DNA of 64,000 nt from Daedaleopsis sinensis (GCA_033807695.1 CM066309.1:2914001-2978000); one strand, 5' to 3'. Shown: positions 11,290 to 23,416, numbered from the stretch's first letter. Translations and numbers: made by a program. The notes: generated by a model not told the origin, from the letters alone.

Positions 11290-12466
11290 GTTGGAGGTTT
11301 GCTGAGTTGGAAGGCCTCTGCCGTTCGCTCACCCCGGCGATCTGTATATATATACTTACGATGCTCTCGCAGGAACCGATCATGCGGGGTATATCGCCAG
11401 TAATGGGCGCTTAGATATCAACCGAACTCGGTCATGGGAGTAGTGTGCATCCCACAGCAAGAATGCCCGTAGGGGTTCTCTAAGTGCGCAAAAAGTAACA
11501 GAATAAGCATAGAAATTGGGGAACACAGCTGCGAACACGTACGGAAGCCTGTTGTCGTCGCCCTCTCGCGATCGAGTACCAGTCGGAACGCAAGCAAGCG
11601 GAGAATCTATCTTGACTCCTGAGGCCTGCAGCGGGGTACTGAGTAAGGCCTGAGATAAGACGGGGCAGCCGGAACGGCGTGTGCGATCTAACGAGCGATA
11701 AACTTCTGGAGGCCCTTGTCTAGACACGCTGCCTGAGTAAGAAAGATCGCGGATAAAGTGTTACACTAGGAGCGATACACTGCTTACTATGCTCGTTCCT
11801 GACTAGGCCTGACTGCCTCTATACGACTGTCGATCCACCATCGCAGTAGCTCAGCGGGTGGGGTTCTTCGAGAAAACAACTGTCTCAGGAATGCCTGGAC
11901 TGTTGTTGGACATGAGCGAGGGGCGTGTGAGGAGTCAGGAGATCCTGGGGTTTTTTTGAATTTCCCCCCCAGGTTTTCACTTCTGTGCCTACCTGTGTTG
12001 TGCGGTTCAGGGTGTTGATAAGTTGTGCGGAATTCTTAGATCATGAAGATAGTAGCAAGTTGGACATGTAACTTTAGTCGTGGTGGCATCTCGACGGTAT
12101 ATGATGATGGTGCAGGCTGAGGTAGACAGGCGTCTACATACTACCCTATAGCTTAAGCCAAGCTTAAGTAAGCTTGTATGATACGGTAGTACACCAGCCT
12201 ACACCTCCGAGCTGTTGACCTGGTACGGACCCGCGCATGGCATAATCCCGTCGAGCTTGTTCGATGTAGTTTCCTTGAATTTCCTTGAATTTGAGAGGAT
12301 GTGCACGATTAGATCTACGTGCTAACCGGGGAGGTTCGCATAGATCTGTTGAACGCGAGCTGAGCGCCCCGATCGCGTCGAGACGGTCGCGTCACTGCAC
12401 TCTCTCGCGCGACCACCGCGAGCTGACCGCGAGCGGCGACGACGGCCTTGACGAACGCGTGGGCGG
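11290..12466. other. Intergenic region between divergent amine oxidase and ProRS genes
   Basis: About 1.2 kb shared by two divergent promoters. ORFs on either strand lack family motifs and plausible splice structure. A T7/C8 homopolymer pair lies near 11950-11970. No repeats or RNA genes were recognised. Confidence 0.5.
11345..11354 (-). promoter_or_regulatory. TATA-like box of the copper amine oxidase gene
   Basis: The tract TATATATATA lies 56 bp upstream of the amine oxidase ATG at 11289, a usual distance in fungi. Positional inference only. Confidence 0.45.
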
Positions 12467-15213
12467 ATGCTGGCCTCGCGGGCTGCTGGGGGACGGCTCC
12501 CTCGACTCGCTCGGACGATTCTATCGCGGCATCTGATAACATCGACACAATCCAAAAGTATCGAGTCAATCTCCCAAGGCGCCCGCTACACAGATCCACA
12601 TCCTCCTCTCCGCCGCTCTCTCAGACTCCTACACTCCTCCACCCCGGCCATGTCTCTCGACGCAATCACAAAGTCCCTCTCACATCTCTCGATCACCCCA
12701 GCAGCGACTGTGTCGCATGGCGCGACGAACTCGCCCGCGTCCTGGCGCGAGGCCCTCGAGGGCAGCTCAGCCGCCCCGAAGGACTTTGAGCTGATCAAAA
12801 CGCTCGTGTACAAGCCCAAGACGGCGAAGACAGCGACGCCAGTGCCCGTGTTCGTGATCGCGCGCGAGAAGTCGGATGTGCCGTCGGGTGTGCTGGGCAA
12901 GACGTTGAACCTCAAGGAGCTACGGCTCGCGTCGGAGGATCTGCTGAAAGAGTTCTTCAGCCTCGACAAAAACTCTCGTGAGTCGTTGTACTGCTACTCT
13001 CGCACTACCATCTGTCTCGGGATTGTACGTTTCCGTGGCCGCCGCTATGGAAGCTTCATGCGTTCTGGGATGACCTGTGTTGCTAACATGTAGCCATAGT
13101 GTCTCCCCTTGCCATCACCTCTCAAACCTATCCCAAGATCACCACTGTCATCGACTCGTCCATCGCAAGCTCAACATCTACGTTTGCCATCCGCGGTCTT
13201 TCCTCCGACTCGACCGTCTTCCTCTCGGGCAAGGACCTCTTTGCCTATGTGAAGCAGTTCGCCGTAGATGGCGCCCCCGCCCTGCAAGAAGTCGACATAT
13301 CTTCTCTCCAGACCACGGCAGACGAGGCCGCATCAAAACCCGCTCCCGCCGCAAAGGGCAAGGAGGAGGCGAAGATTGAGGGTGCGATCCAGATTGCTAT
13401 CGGAGTCAAGAAGGAGGTCGACTTCCCGACGTGGTACACGAACGTCCTCATTAAGGCCGACATGCTCGACTACTACAACGTCAGTGGCTGCTACATCCTG
13501 AAGCCGTGGTCATATAGCATTTGGGAAGCCATTCAAGGTTCGGGTTTTGAGCCTTTTCGGTCATGTAGGGTGTATGCTGAAAGTCTGCGCTATAGACTGG
13601 TTCAACGGGAATATCAAGGCTATGGGCGTCCAGAACTCGTACTTCCCCATGTTTGTGTCTGCGAAGGTTCTAGAGAGGGAGAAGGACCACGTAGAAGGCT
13701 TCTCTCCTGAAGTCGCGTGGGTCACACGAGCGTGAGTGTGGTTCAGCAATCACCCAGTGTACATGAACTCACATCTACGCAGTGGAAAGTCTGAGCTAGA
13801 GGAACCCATCGCTATCCGTCCGACCTCTGAGACCGTCATGTATCCGTGTAAGTCAACCACTATGGGCTATCATCCGAGCGAAGTTAGTTTAAACTGATGT
13901 GCCGTAGATTATGCGAAGTGGATCCAGAGCCACCGAGACCTGCCGTTGAAGCTCAACCAGTGGAACAGCGTCGTCCGGTGGGAGTTCAAGAACCCCCAGC
14001 CCTTCCTCCGCACTCGCGAGTTCCTCTGGCAAGAAGGTCACACAGCACACTTGACCAAACCTGAGGCGGATAAGGAGGTGCTCGAGATCCTCGATCTCTA
14101 CCGACGCGTGTACGAGGAACTCCTCGCCGTTCCCGTCATTCCTGGTGTCAAGTCCGAGAAGGAGAAGTTCGCTGGCGGCCTGTACACGACCACGGTCGAG
14201 GGCTTCATCCCCACCACCGGCCGTGGAATCCAGGGTGCGACCTCGCACTGTCTCGGCCAGAACTTCTCGCGTGCGGAGATGTTCAACATCGTGGTCGAGG
14301 ACCCCAATGACCCCACGGGCCAGGGCAAGACGTTCGTCTGGCAGAACTCCTGGGGTCTCTCGACGCGTACGATCGGTGTCATGGTCATGATCCACGGAGA
14401 CAACCAGGGCCTCGTTCTTCCCCCGCGCGTCGCTTCCATACAGGTCGTCGTCGTCCCTTGTGGCATCACCGCGAAGTCGACAGACGAGCAGCGGAGGACC
14501 GTCAACAACGCCTGCGCAGACCTCGCCCACACCCTGAAGAAGGCCGGCATTCGTGCCCAGGCTGATCTCCGGGAGGGCTACACCCCCGGCTACAAGTTCA
14601 ACGACTGGGAGCAGAAGGTACAGCCCTCTTATTTGTAGCCTCGTTCGACACGCTGACATCGTGTTATGAAACGACAGGGTGTGCCCCTCCGGCTCGAGAT
14701 CGGACCTGCGGACCTCGCGAAGGAGCAGACGCTCTCTGCGCGGCGCGACAACGGCGCGAAGAGCCCCCTCTCGCTCACGGGCATCGAGTCCGCCGTCCAG
14801 GGCCTGCTCGACACCATCCAGGCGGACATGTTCAAGCGCGCGCAGGAGACGTACTTCTCGCGCCTGCGCGAGGTGCACCGCTGGGAGGACGTCGTGCCGA
14901 CGCTCGACGACAAGTGCGTCGTCGTCATCCCCTGGTGCGAGGAGGAGGCGTGCGAGGACGACATCAAGGAGCGCAGCGCGAATGCGTAAGTGCCCTCTTT
15001 CAAATTTCAACTTGTGTTCGTGGAAGGGCTGACAGGTATGTGTGCGTGTGCAGATCCGAGCCGACGGACGAGCGCGCGCCCTCGGCGGGTGCGAAGTCCC
15101 TGTGCATCCCCTTCGACCAGTCGCGCTGGCCCAAGATCGAACCTGGCGTCACGAAGTGTGTCGCGTGCGGCAAAGACGCGAAGCGCTGGACGATGTTTGG
15201 CCGCTCGTACTAG
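12467..15213 (+). CDS. Prolyl-tRNA synthetase, eukaryotic/archaeal type with N-terminal YbaK-like editing domain; possible mitochondrial leader
   Basis: Seven exons (12467-12977, 13100-13537, 13596-13731, 13783-13847, 13908-14617, 14678-14985, 15054-15213) total 2328 nt in frame. From the ATG at 12467 the protein has 775 residues; from the in-frame ATG at 12650 ([14 protein letters not shown]) it has 714. An N-terminal YbaK/ProX-like region ([20 protein letters not shown]) precedes the class II core: [38 protein letters not shown] (motif 2 region), [14 protein letters not shown], and the motif 3 region. The C-terminal zinc-like domain ends [18 protein letters not shown], with the conserved terminal tyrosine. 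The 61-residue segment before 12650 is Arg/Ser-rich, has no acidic residue for about 32 positions and ends [11 protein letters not shown], like a mitochondrial presequence. Enzyme identity is certain; dual targeting is inferred. Confidence 0.96.
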
Positions 15214-15450
15214 ACGGCAGGCGGTCAGGTCGTTGTGTTCTCTTTCGCTTTGTCTTGGGCGTGCTCTAATAGTCTTCGGGGACCGATGTGTGGGTCTCTC
15301 GACGGAACCCAATGTTAGTAGACATCTTGATGTGTACATGTATTGTGTGCGAGTTGGTCGGGGAAGCCTGATGTGACTCAGAGTAAAAGATACTTTGCTT
15401 CGTGATAAACGGTGGAATCGGTCATATAGCGTGTACACGGGACAATCCTA

Positions 15451-17816
15451 TCAAAGCTTGAACCTCGTTCTCGTTGGACGATCCGAAACATGGTTAGACC
15501 CCAAACGAGGGGGCAGCAAGTGCTCATACACATGCACGATCCACTGCATATACGAAAGTCACAAATAGTCATCAGACTCCTAGCATCGTGCAAGGACGAG
15601 AAGAACGACTTACGTCGCAGACCAAAGGGCGCGTGTCGCGCGGGTCGATGATCTCCTCGATCCCGAAAAAGTGCGCGGTCAGGACGGGGTCCCGGACATG
15701 CTCGAACTTGGCCAGGAGGTCCTTCATCATCGCCCCGCGTGCGGCGGGCGAGGGCGCACCGTTCAACTGGCGTTTGTACGCGGCCTCGATCCCGCCCTCG
15801 AGCGGCAGGCTGCCCCAGTCCGCTGACGGCCTGCGAGGGGTGCACACATCAGGATGTAGCAGCGAGCACCGCGGAAGATCAGGGCGAGACACGCACCATG
15901 CGACCCGGGTGTTCAGTCCGTCGCCTGGGTCGGAAAGGGCGCCGCCCGCGACGCCAAACGAACGACGCAAGATGACGGTGTAGATCGGGATGGTCGCGTG
16001 GTAGAGGGCGGACATGATCGCGACGCCGTGACGGATGGTGGCCATTCGCTCTGCCGCGGAACCTGGATGATCAACGGTTACAAACCGTCCGAGGCATTCG
16101 TTGCAGAAGGGGCAGGCATACCAATGGCGAACCCTGGCTGGTCGACGAGGTTCAGGAGCGGGACACTATGCACATAGTAGGCGTCAGTCGTTGTGTTAGC
16201 GTCCACTAACCGAGAAGGGCGCACCCAAACCGATCGCAGAGGTTGACGAATCGCGCGGCCTTCTGGCTGCCGAGAGCATCGATAGCTCCGCCTCCTACCG
16301 TACAATCGCTTGAGAGGATTCCTACGGGGTATCCACGCAGCCTGGCGAGCCCTGTCACGATACACCGTCCCCACGTAGCCCCAATTTCGAAGAAAGAGCT
16401 GTTTTCACGGTCGATGTCGACGATGAGCCGCAACAGCTTCCGGATGTCGTATGTCCGCGCGCGCCTTCGAGGTATGATGCCAATCAGCTCTTCTTCTCTT
16501 CTTTCTGCTGGGTCGGAAGAATGTTGGACTGGGGGCAGCATGTGGACTGAGGAGGGGAGGAAGGACAGAAAAGTGCGGATTTGCTGGAAGGCGTCCAGTT
16601 CGGAGATCGCGACGTTATCCACGGTGCCGTTACGGCCGTGTATGTCCCATCCGCCGAGCTGCTCCTTGGTGAGGTCCTCGAACGTCGCTTGCTTCACAAC
16701 TGGAGGACCGGCGGCGAACAGCTTGGGGAGTGTGCTGGTTAGTGTGGTATTCTATCACGCCGACGACGTGGATTATCTATACCTGACTCAACCCCTTCAC
16801 CATCACGCTGGGCGCAGAGTATGAACTAGAATTCAGCGTGACAGACAGCTAGGCCGTACCTGAAGTGGCTCGTAACGGCTTTCGCGGATGCTAGGCCCAC
16901 GACGGGACCTAAGAGGGCACTGGCGACAGGGACAACAGTCATTGCGGTCATACTCTGCCCAAGGCCGGCAAGGGGAGGGATATATGTTGCACCCGCGGAG
17001 AGGTCTGTGATAATGCCATGGGCAGGTGAGTACAGAGATGCCCCGTTTCTGAAAGAGCGGGGAGTACGAACAAGTAGCAACGCTACCTCCTCCACTTGAG
17101 CCATCAAGTAAACGGACCTGCGGGGTGTTGTCAGAATACAGAGTAACAGAACACCTCTGTGACATCAGTCGTACTAAGGGAACTTTGTGCTGAACAGCGA
17201 GAGCCTGAGTGTAGTTCAAGAAGTCAGCGATCTAGGACCAGGTTCAAGAAGGATTTCTCCTCACCTCGCCAAAGGCAGCCTTCCCTTGGATTCCACCATC
17301 AGCATGCCCTCCACGCACACTGAAATCATCCGCAGTAACGAACACCTTCCGACCGTCGACTCTACCCCATCCTGTAATTTGGTTTCTGATAACACAAGTC
17401 AGTCCACAATGCTTCACACACGCTTGTTGGCACACTCACTCACGCGGGGATGAAAGCCTTCACGGCACCGGTCTGCTCGTCCACGACAGGTTTCCCGGTA
17501 ATCGAACCGACTTCGTTGAACGTTCCGGGGTCGAGAAGGGCATCCAGCCTTTCTCGTACCCAGAGCTTGCCGTTCTGCTTCTGCCGCGCGTAGCCAGGAT
17601 CACTGGGGTTGGGTGTCCGGGTGAGGTCTTGTATGCCACGTATCTTCGCGACGGCACGCTGTGAAGGGAGAATGGAGATGTTGAGAAGTGCGGAGAGACG
17701 GTCGGTATGAACGTGAGTACCTTCCAGGTGACGCCGTCGTCTTGAACTTTGGACGCCTCGGCGGACTTGTCTTCTACCTTCGCACTCCCGACTGCACTTG
17801 ACGAACGTTTGGCCAT
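15451..17816 (-). CDS. Acyl-CoA carboxylase, carboxyltransferase (beta) subunit
   Basis: The protein reads WVRERLDALLDPGTFNEVGS, then FVTADDFSVRGGHADGGIQG, then LLDGSSGGGSVAT, IPPLAGLGQSMTAM, LNLVDQPGFAIG and RRSFGVAGGAL with WPSADWGSLPLEGG. These are the substrate-pocket and oxyanion-hole motifs of the PF01039 carboxyltransferase family, which moves CO2 from carboxybiotin to an acyl-CoA. The N-terminus (MAKRSSSAVGSAKVED) contains acidic residues early and does not look like a mitochondrial leader. The C-terminus after the last exon is TRTRFKL. It is divergently transcribed from the biotin-carboxylase gene 271 bp away, so the two probably form one enzyme. The WPSADWG segment resembles acetyl/propionyl-CoA carboxylase beta chains more than MCC beta by eye. 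The acyl substrate is unknown. Confidence 0.88.
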
Positions 17817-18087
17817 CTTCTATGCGTCAGGCTTCCTTTACTCTGGCTGAGCGACAACAGTGCTGTATGCCGCGGAGAATCAGATGTACTAGACTGGCTA
17901 TATGACGGCTTCACGGCCATGCTATGTCGCCGTTCCGAACTCGAATCACGAGGGGTGCCCTTATGTACTATGGGAAAGCCCTTCTAGTCTCTACACGGTG
18001 CGGACGTCAGGCCCTCCCTCTTGCGCCGTACAAGATTTTCGACAAGGCATCTAAGGAGTCAAGACAGTAACATTTACAGCTCGAGAA
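17817..18087. promoter_or_regulatory. Bidirectional promoter of the acyl-CoA carboxylase pair
   Basis: Only 271 bp separate the two divergent start codons (17816 and 18088). Shared control of both subunits is therefore likely. No specific operator was recognised. Confidence 0.55.
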
Positions 18088-20418
18088 ATGAGCCAACCCA
18101 AGGTCCTCGTTGCCAACCGTGGTGAAAGTGTGTCCGCCTCTCTCTTCTCAGTAGATGCAGAATCTCAAGTCTCCTGGCGTCCCTCAGTCGCTATACGCAT
18201 ATGCCGCACCGTTTCAGAGCTAGGATGGAAGACGGTAGCCTTGTACACGGAGGAGGACTCGTCCCACGCGTCGTATGCGGATGAAGCGATCCTTCTGGAG
18301 TCCCCCGCACGGTACATGGACCCAGACCACATTGCTGGAATCGCTAATAGGTGAGTTTAGGCTTGCTTTTGCAGACGTTTGAGCGCGAGGTAAACCAGTG
18401 AACTCTAGAACGGGTTGTACCCATGTCCATCCAGGGTATGGTTTCTTGAGTGAAAGTCCCAAGCTTGCATGGCTGTTCTCGCGTCCCCCAACTTCTACGT
18501 CGCCCGCAAGCATCACATTTGTCGGACCTTCGGTAGACACCCTCGAGACAGCCTCCGACAAGATACGGTCGCGCGAACTGGCGTCATCGCTTGGCGTACC
18601 TGTTGCTCCGGGAATCCGAGTCGCGTCTACGTCGGACGTCCGCCAATTCGTTGCAAGCCTCGGCCCCAAGGCGCTCCCCATCGTCCTTAAGGCACTCGAT
18701 GGAGGAGGTGGGCGCGGCATTCGCCTTGTCAATTCAGAACAGGAGATTGAAGACGGATTTAAACGGTATGTAAAGCGGAGTTGGACAGGTTTACCCTGAA
18801 TGATGTACGCCTTCTCGTTCAGATGTCTGGGCGAGAGCCCTTCAAAGCAGATTTTCGCAGAGAAGGCTCTGGTGGGGCCAGGATGGAAACACCTTGAGGT
18901 GCAGATTGTCGGAGACGGACGGGGTGGGGTTGCACATTTATGGGAACGTGAATGCAGTGTCCAGCGCAGGTGCGTTATCAGCCAGTCTGGTTTCTCAGAG
19001 AACAGTTGCTAATTTACATAGGTTCCAGAAGATTGTAGAGGTTAGTTGCCATCTGTGTCTCCTGATCTAGCTCTCAATTGCGTCGTAGATGGCTCCTTCA
19101 ACGTTGCCACCGAGTGCAGTCCAGCCATTGCTAGATGCTTCAACGAACATGGCTCGGCATCTCAAGTACGCTGGCCTGGGTACCTTCGAATTCCTTGTCA
19201 ACGCCCACTCACACGAGTGGATATTCCTTGAGATTAATCCAAGGATTCAAGTCGAACACACTGTGACCGGTCAGCCAAGTGGTCCACCTAAGTGGTCTAT
19301 CGCTAACATGGTAGATCACAGAGGAGATTGTTGACGTGGATCTCGTTCGCATACAGCTGCTGCTTTGCACGCCTGGCACGTCTCTACAGGACGTCCTCCC
19401 ACGACATGAAAACGCGTCTCGTCCATCCCAAGGACACGCTATCCAACTACGACTTGTCGCAGAGGATCCAGATGCCTCGTTCCGTCTATCACCGGGGACC
19501 ATCAAGGCTTCGGACTTGTCGTGGCCTGCAGGGAAAGGCATACGCGTCGACACATGGCTGAGTGCTGGCCCCCGCGCAGACTTGCACGTCGACTACACAG
19601 TGGGCGTCGACTTCGACTCACTACTCGCCAAGATAGTCGTGCGTGGTGGCACTTTCGACGAAGCTACAGCCAAGGCACAGAGGGCGATGCGCGAGCTTCG
19701 CCTCTCGGGCGAAGTGAAGACCAATGCTGGACTCCTGGCTGGAATAGTTGCCCATCCGGACTGGCGAGAGGGGTCGGTTCACACAAGATGGCTTGAGGCG
19801 AACGCAGACGACTTGCTCCGCACTGGACGAGAAATTCTGTCCGTCCGAAAGGCGCAACGCAAGACAGGCCCGCACGCTCTCGCCCCTCCCCACGAAGCAG
19901 ACAGCTCCTCTGGAACCCTCCTCTTGCAACCTGGGTCTTCGTTCCAACTGTCTATATCGCCCGCCCATGGGTCTGGGTCAGACGCACGAGACTCGGACGC
20001 GGCGCAGACGCACAACATGGTCCTTTCTACGATCGGCCACAACGCGTTCCCTAGCCAGCTCTCCGGGACCCTCACGACGTCCCTCGCCCCCTCGCCCCTC
20101 TCCTTCTCCCTCACGCAACTCTCGACCATGGCGACGTCGTCCCAGGTTGAATTCGCCAACCCGCACGACCCCTCGCACCTCGCGTGCCCGCTGGCGGGGA
20201 AGATCGTCGAGCTGCATCCTGCGCTCGTCGGAAATTCTGAGGTTTCCATCCAGGTAGGAGAGCCTTTGGTGATTGTCAGTGTGATGAAGATGGAGAGCGT
20301 CGTCACGGCAGTGAGGGGCGGCAGAGTCAAGAGGGTAGGCAGAGGTATCGAAGACGGCACTGTCGTTTCGGAAGGTACACTGGTGTGCGTCTTGGACGTA
20401 GAGAAGGCGAGGTTGTAG
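18088..20418 (+). CDS. Acyl-CoA carboxylase, biotin carboxylase plus biotin carrier (alpha) subunit
   Basis: Seven exons (18088-18127, 18188-18350, 18409-18765, 18823-18969, 19022-19040, 19089-19269, 19322-20418) total 2004 nt in frame: 667 residues. Domains in order: biotin carboxylase N-lobe ([32 protein letters not shown]), ATP-grasp with GGGGRG at about residue 180, the metal/bicarbonate region [13 protein letters not shown], a biotin carboxylase C-domain, a linker, and a biotinyl domain with SVMKMESV, whose Lys accepts biotin. It makes carboxybiotin from ATP and bicarbonate for the divergent carboxyltransferase. It starts directly at the catalytic domain, so no mitochondrial presequence is present, and it ends in ARL, a peroxisomal PTS1-type tripeptide. 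Exon 5 is only 19 nt. MCC alpha is the nearest well-known relative, but the missing leader argues for another compartment. Confidence 0.92.
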
Positions 20419-20699
20419 ACTAGATCATGTGCTTACATGCTAGGTATGTTATCTTCTTCAAGCTTGCTACGCCAGTGGCAGCTTGGAGTCGAGGAACGGA
20501 GAGAGAAAGCTCGAGAATACGCGCGACGCGACGCGCGCCCTACCCCACACGTGACCGCGGTAGAGGCTACGTGTTCACCGTGAGTAGTGAGGTCACTCAG
20601 AGCCTTGCCAGTGCTTGCCTGTCACTCTTCTCACTCGTGCTACCATCTACCTGTCTCTTGCTGTACTTGTACTCATAATCACTGGGCTCGACGGACAAC
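20419..20699. promoter_or_regulatory. Spacer and Derlin promoter region
   Basis: 281 bp between the carboxylase stop and the Derlin ATG. It has a CACGTGAC element at about 20550 and pyrimidine-rich sequence before the ATG. No gene is visible. Confidence 0.4.
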
Positions 20700-21705
20700 A
20701 TGTCGTTCATGGACGAAATACGCAAGATCCCACCGGTCACCCGCTTCCTATGCGGATCGTTGCTCTCGGTGTCGCTGCCGATGATGGCGCAACTCGTGTC
20801 GCCGTACAAGCTGCTCTTCGTGAAGCAGCTGGTGACGCAAAAGTACGAAGTGAGTACGTCCTGCCCAGTCTGCAATCGGTCGACGTAAGGAGAACAGCGG
20901 GTCTCATCGAATCTTGCAGCTCTGGCGGGTATTCACTAGCTTCTTCATCGGAGGTACGCTATGTTTGCGAGTGACATACTCGTGGCGGACTCTGACAAGC
21001 TCGCGCAATCGCCAGGAAGCGGAATCAACTTCATATTCGATGTCGCAATGTTCTAGTACGTCAATCCAGTCCACACCTCCCTGCTCGCACCCCAACACGC
21101 ACTCTTGCCCAGCCGAAACTCGGATGACCTCGAGTCAAGACACTACGCCGCCCGCTCATCCGACTACGCATGGCAGCTCTTCTGGGCCTGCGCGGGCATC
21201 CTCGTACGTCGTCCCCTCCCATTCCCCGTCCAGCCGCTCACCAGCCATGGCCTCCACACAGGCACTAAACATCCCCCTCCGCACGTTCGTGCACACCCGC
21301 GCGCTCCTCATCGCGCTCACGTACGTCTCCTCCGCGCTCGCGCCCGCGGGCTCGCAGACGTCCTTCTGGGGGCTCGTCACGCTCCCCGTCAAGTACCTCC
21401 CCTACATGTTCATCGCCATGGACTTCCTCATGGGCGGGCCCTCCGCGGCCGCCGTCAGCGTCTCTGGGGCCGTCGTCGGCCACCTCTGGTGGTGGGGCGT
21501 GCACGACTCTGGGGCACTCCGCGCGTGGGGCGTCGCACCCGACTGGCTGAAGAACCTCATGGGCGAGCGCGGCGGGCTCGCGGGCGCGGTGAACATGGGC
21601 GGTGGGGTGCATGTGGTGCCGCCGAGGAGGGTGCGAGACGAGGGTGCGGGTGCGGGCGCTGCTGGGGGGCGCAATTGGGGCCCGGGACAGAGGCTTGGCT
21701 CGTGA
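20700..21705 (+). CDS. Derlin (Der1-like ER-associated degradation protein)
   Basis: Five exons (20700-20849, 20920-20953, 21016-21055, 21113-21203, 21262-21705) total 759 nt: 252 residues. It starts MSFMDEIRKIPPVTRFLCGS, then has PYKLLFVKQLVTQKYELWRV with the conserved WR motif, FTSFFIGGSGINFIFDVAMF, LIALTYVSSALAP and SVSGAVVGHLWWWG, where the GxxxG-like rhomboid motif falls in the last membrane helix. Derlins are catalytically dead rhomboid relatives that help move misfolded proteins out of the ER to Cdc48 and the proteasome. The Gly-rich tail GPGQRLGS lacks an obvious SHP box. Strong family call; which Derlin paralogue is unclear. Confidence 0.93.
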
Positions 21706-22539
21706 GATCTGGGTTAAATGCTGGGTGCAGCTGTTTCGGGGGCGGTGAGCCGGTCCTGCTTTGTGTTGTTGTCAAGGCTCGACTCACCTTCATAGTGGTG
21801 CATCGGTGGTATGCTGTCTCTACAGCCGTGTCATACAACGGAGTAATGTCGCATTCATGTTTCGCAATCCTGTGCGCAACTATATCACTACGTCTTCAAT
21901 GTCAACGACGTACCAGGCGAAAATTCCTCAAAGGTAACGGGTGGTTCTCTCGATGGTGCCGCACTGTGGGTCCCCTACGACCGGACTCTGTTTACAGCTA
22001 ACCTCCAGAGACGTGCTGCGTAATCAACGCTCCTACAGAGCTGCGAATAGATGTAGCGAAGGGAGAAAACTGCTTAACTTCCAGGCCGGACTGGCGCACC
22101 TGAGAAGCCTGTCCTTGACCGCTTTCCAACCGCAAGCGCAAGATCGTACTCAAACCGCGTAGTTGTACCAGGATATGGGTGCCTTACCATGGATGGCGAG
22201 ACAGAGTGTGGTCGTTTGGTGAGTCATTAGTCTGTCGGGAATGATGGTGCATGCTCAAGCCTAAAGTTGGGGGCGTTGTAAATCCGAGATGTACATTTGT
22301 TTATGCTTTCGAAACAGCTGTTCTGACACTACAAGCGTCGAGTCAGCCTGCGGCGAATCTGCTGCCAAGCGGTTTCTGCTCACCTCGACGGCATCCTTTC
22401 CGCGAGCCGCTGCGTGGGCAAATATCCGCATGCAACGCTATGCAACGCTATGCAACGGCACGATGATGATGCACGTCTTCCCATCGCAACGATAGATCCC
22501 ATTCTGGACGGACCCACGGAGTGCTCAGACGGTGCAAAC
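21706..22539. other. Spacer between convergent Derlin and URA5 genes
   Basis: 834 bp holding both 3' ends. A small tandem repeat of ATGCAACGCT units lies at 22430-22457. No gene is convincing in the rest. Confidence 0.5.
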
Positions 22540-23289
22540 TCACGCAGACTCCTTCACCCCGTACTTGTCCCGATACTCCTTCATCTTCTCCAGCTCTTCT
22601 GTCCGCCCCTGCGCCTCCAGCCAGAGCAGGAGATCCTCCATGGTGAGGATCGTCGGCACGCGGCCCTTGCCCCCCAACAGCTCCTCAACCTCCTCAATCG
22701 TGCTCCGTCCCTCCTTGCCCATCTCCTGCCTGTCAAGCAAAAGCACGGCGCCCACGACCTCCCCGCCCTCGCGCTGCACGAGGTCGATCGCGCCGCGGAT
22801 TGCAGTCCCGGCCGTGGCGACGTCGTCGAGGATGACGACGCGCTTGCCCTTGACGGGGGTGCCGACGAGCACGCCGCCCTCGCCGTGGTTCTTGGCCTCC
22901 TTGCGGTCGTACGCGAAGCCGACCGAGATCTGGTGCTCGCGGGAGAGGAGGAGCGCGGTGCCGGCCCCGAAGGGGATGCCCTTGTACGCCGGGCCGAAGA
23001 GGACGTCGAACGGCGGGAGGCTCGACTGGAGCGCGCCGGCGATCGTCGCGGCGTATGCGGAGCAGACGGTGTCGAGCACGGGCCCCGAGGCGAGGAGTCC
23101 GGCGTTGAAGAAGTACGGGGACAGGCTGGCGGTGGGTTCGCGTCGGAGTGAGCGTAAGTGCAGAGTTTGTATGGATTAGGGGCGCGAGAGGACGGACCGT
23201 CCTGATTTAAGCGTGAATGAGCCAAAAAGGAGGGCCCCGGCGGAGAGAGAGTGCTCGATGAGCTCTGTCTGGTACTTTTGCAGCGACAT
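22540..23289 (-). CDS. URA5: Orotate phosphoribosyltransferase
   Basis: Two exons (23289-23198 and 23125-22540) total 678 nt: 225 residues. It begins MSLQKYQTELIEHSLSAGAL, FGSFTLKSGRLSPYFFNAGL. The substrate loop is FGPAYKGIPFGAGTALLL, the flexible loop lies near DRKEAKNHGEGG, and the PRPP-binding motif is VVILDDVATAGTAIRGAI. Residues and length match fungal Ura5. It joins orotate to PRPP to make OMP in pyrimidine synthesis, in the cytosol. Its start codon lies 127 bp from the divergent tRNA-Arg. Near-certain identification. Confidence 0.97.
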
Positions 23290-23416
23290 CGTGCTCGATC
23301 GGTGCAGAACGCTCTGCCCAACCTGCAAATCGTCCTCTGCAATAAGTATCGCAGCTTGCGGCCCGTGGTCTCCGCTCTATGGAGCACACAGCCAATCGTT
23401 GGACAGCGGTTTACAT

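Noticed and set aside
13889..15010. 373-codon ORF on the minus strand
   Set aside because: Antisense shadow of the prolyl-tRNA synthetase core exons.
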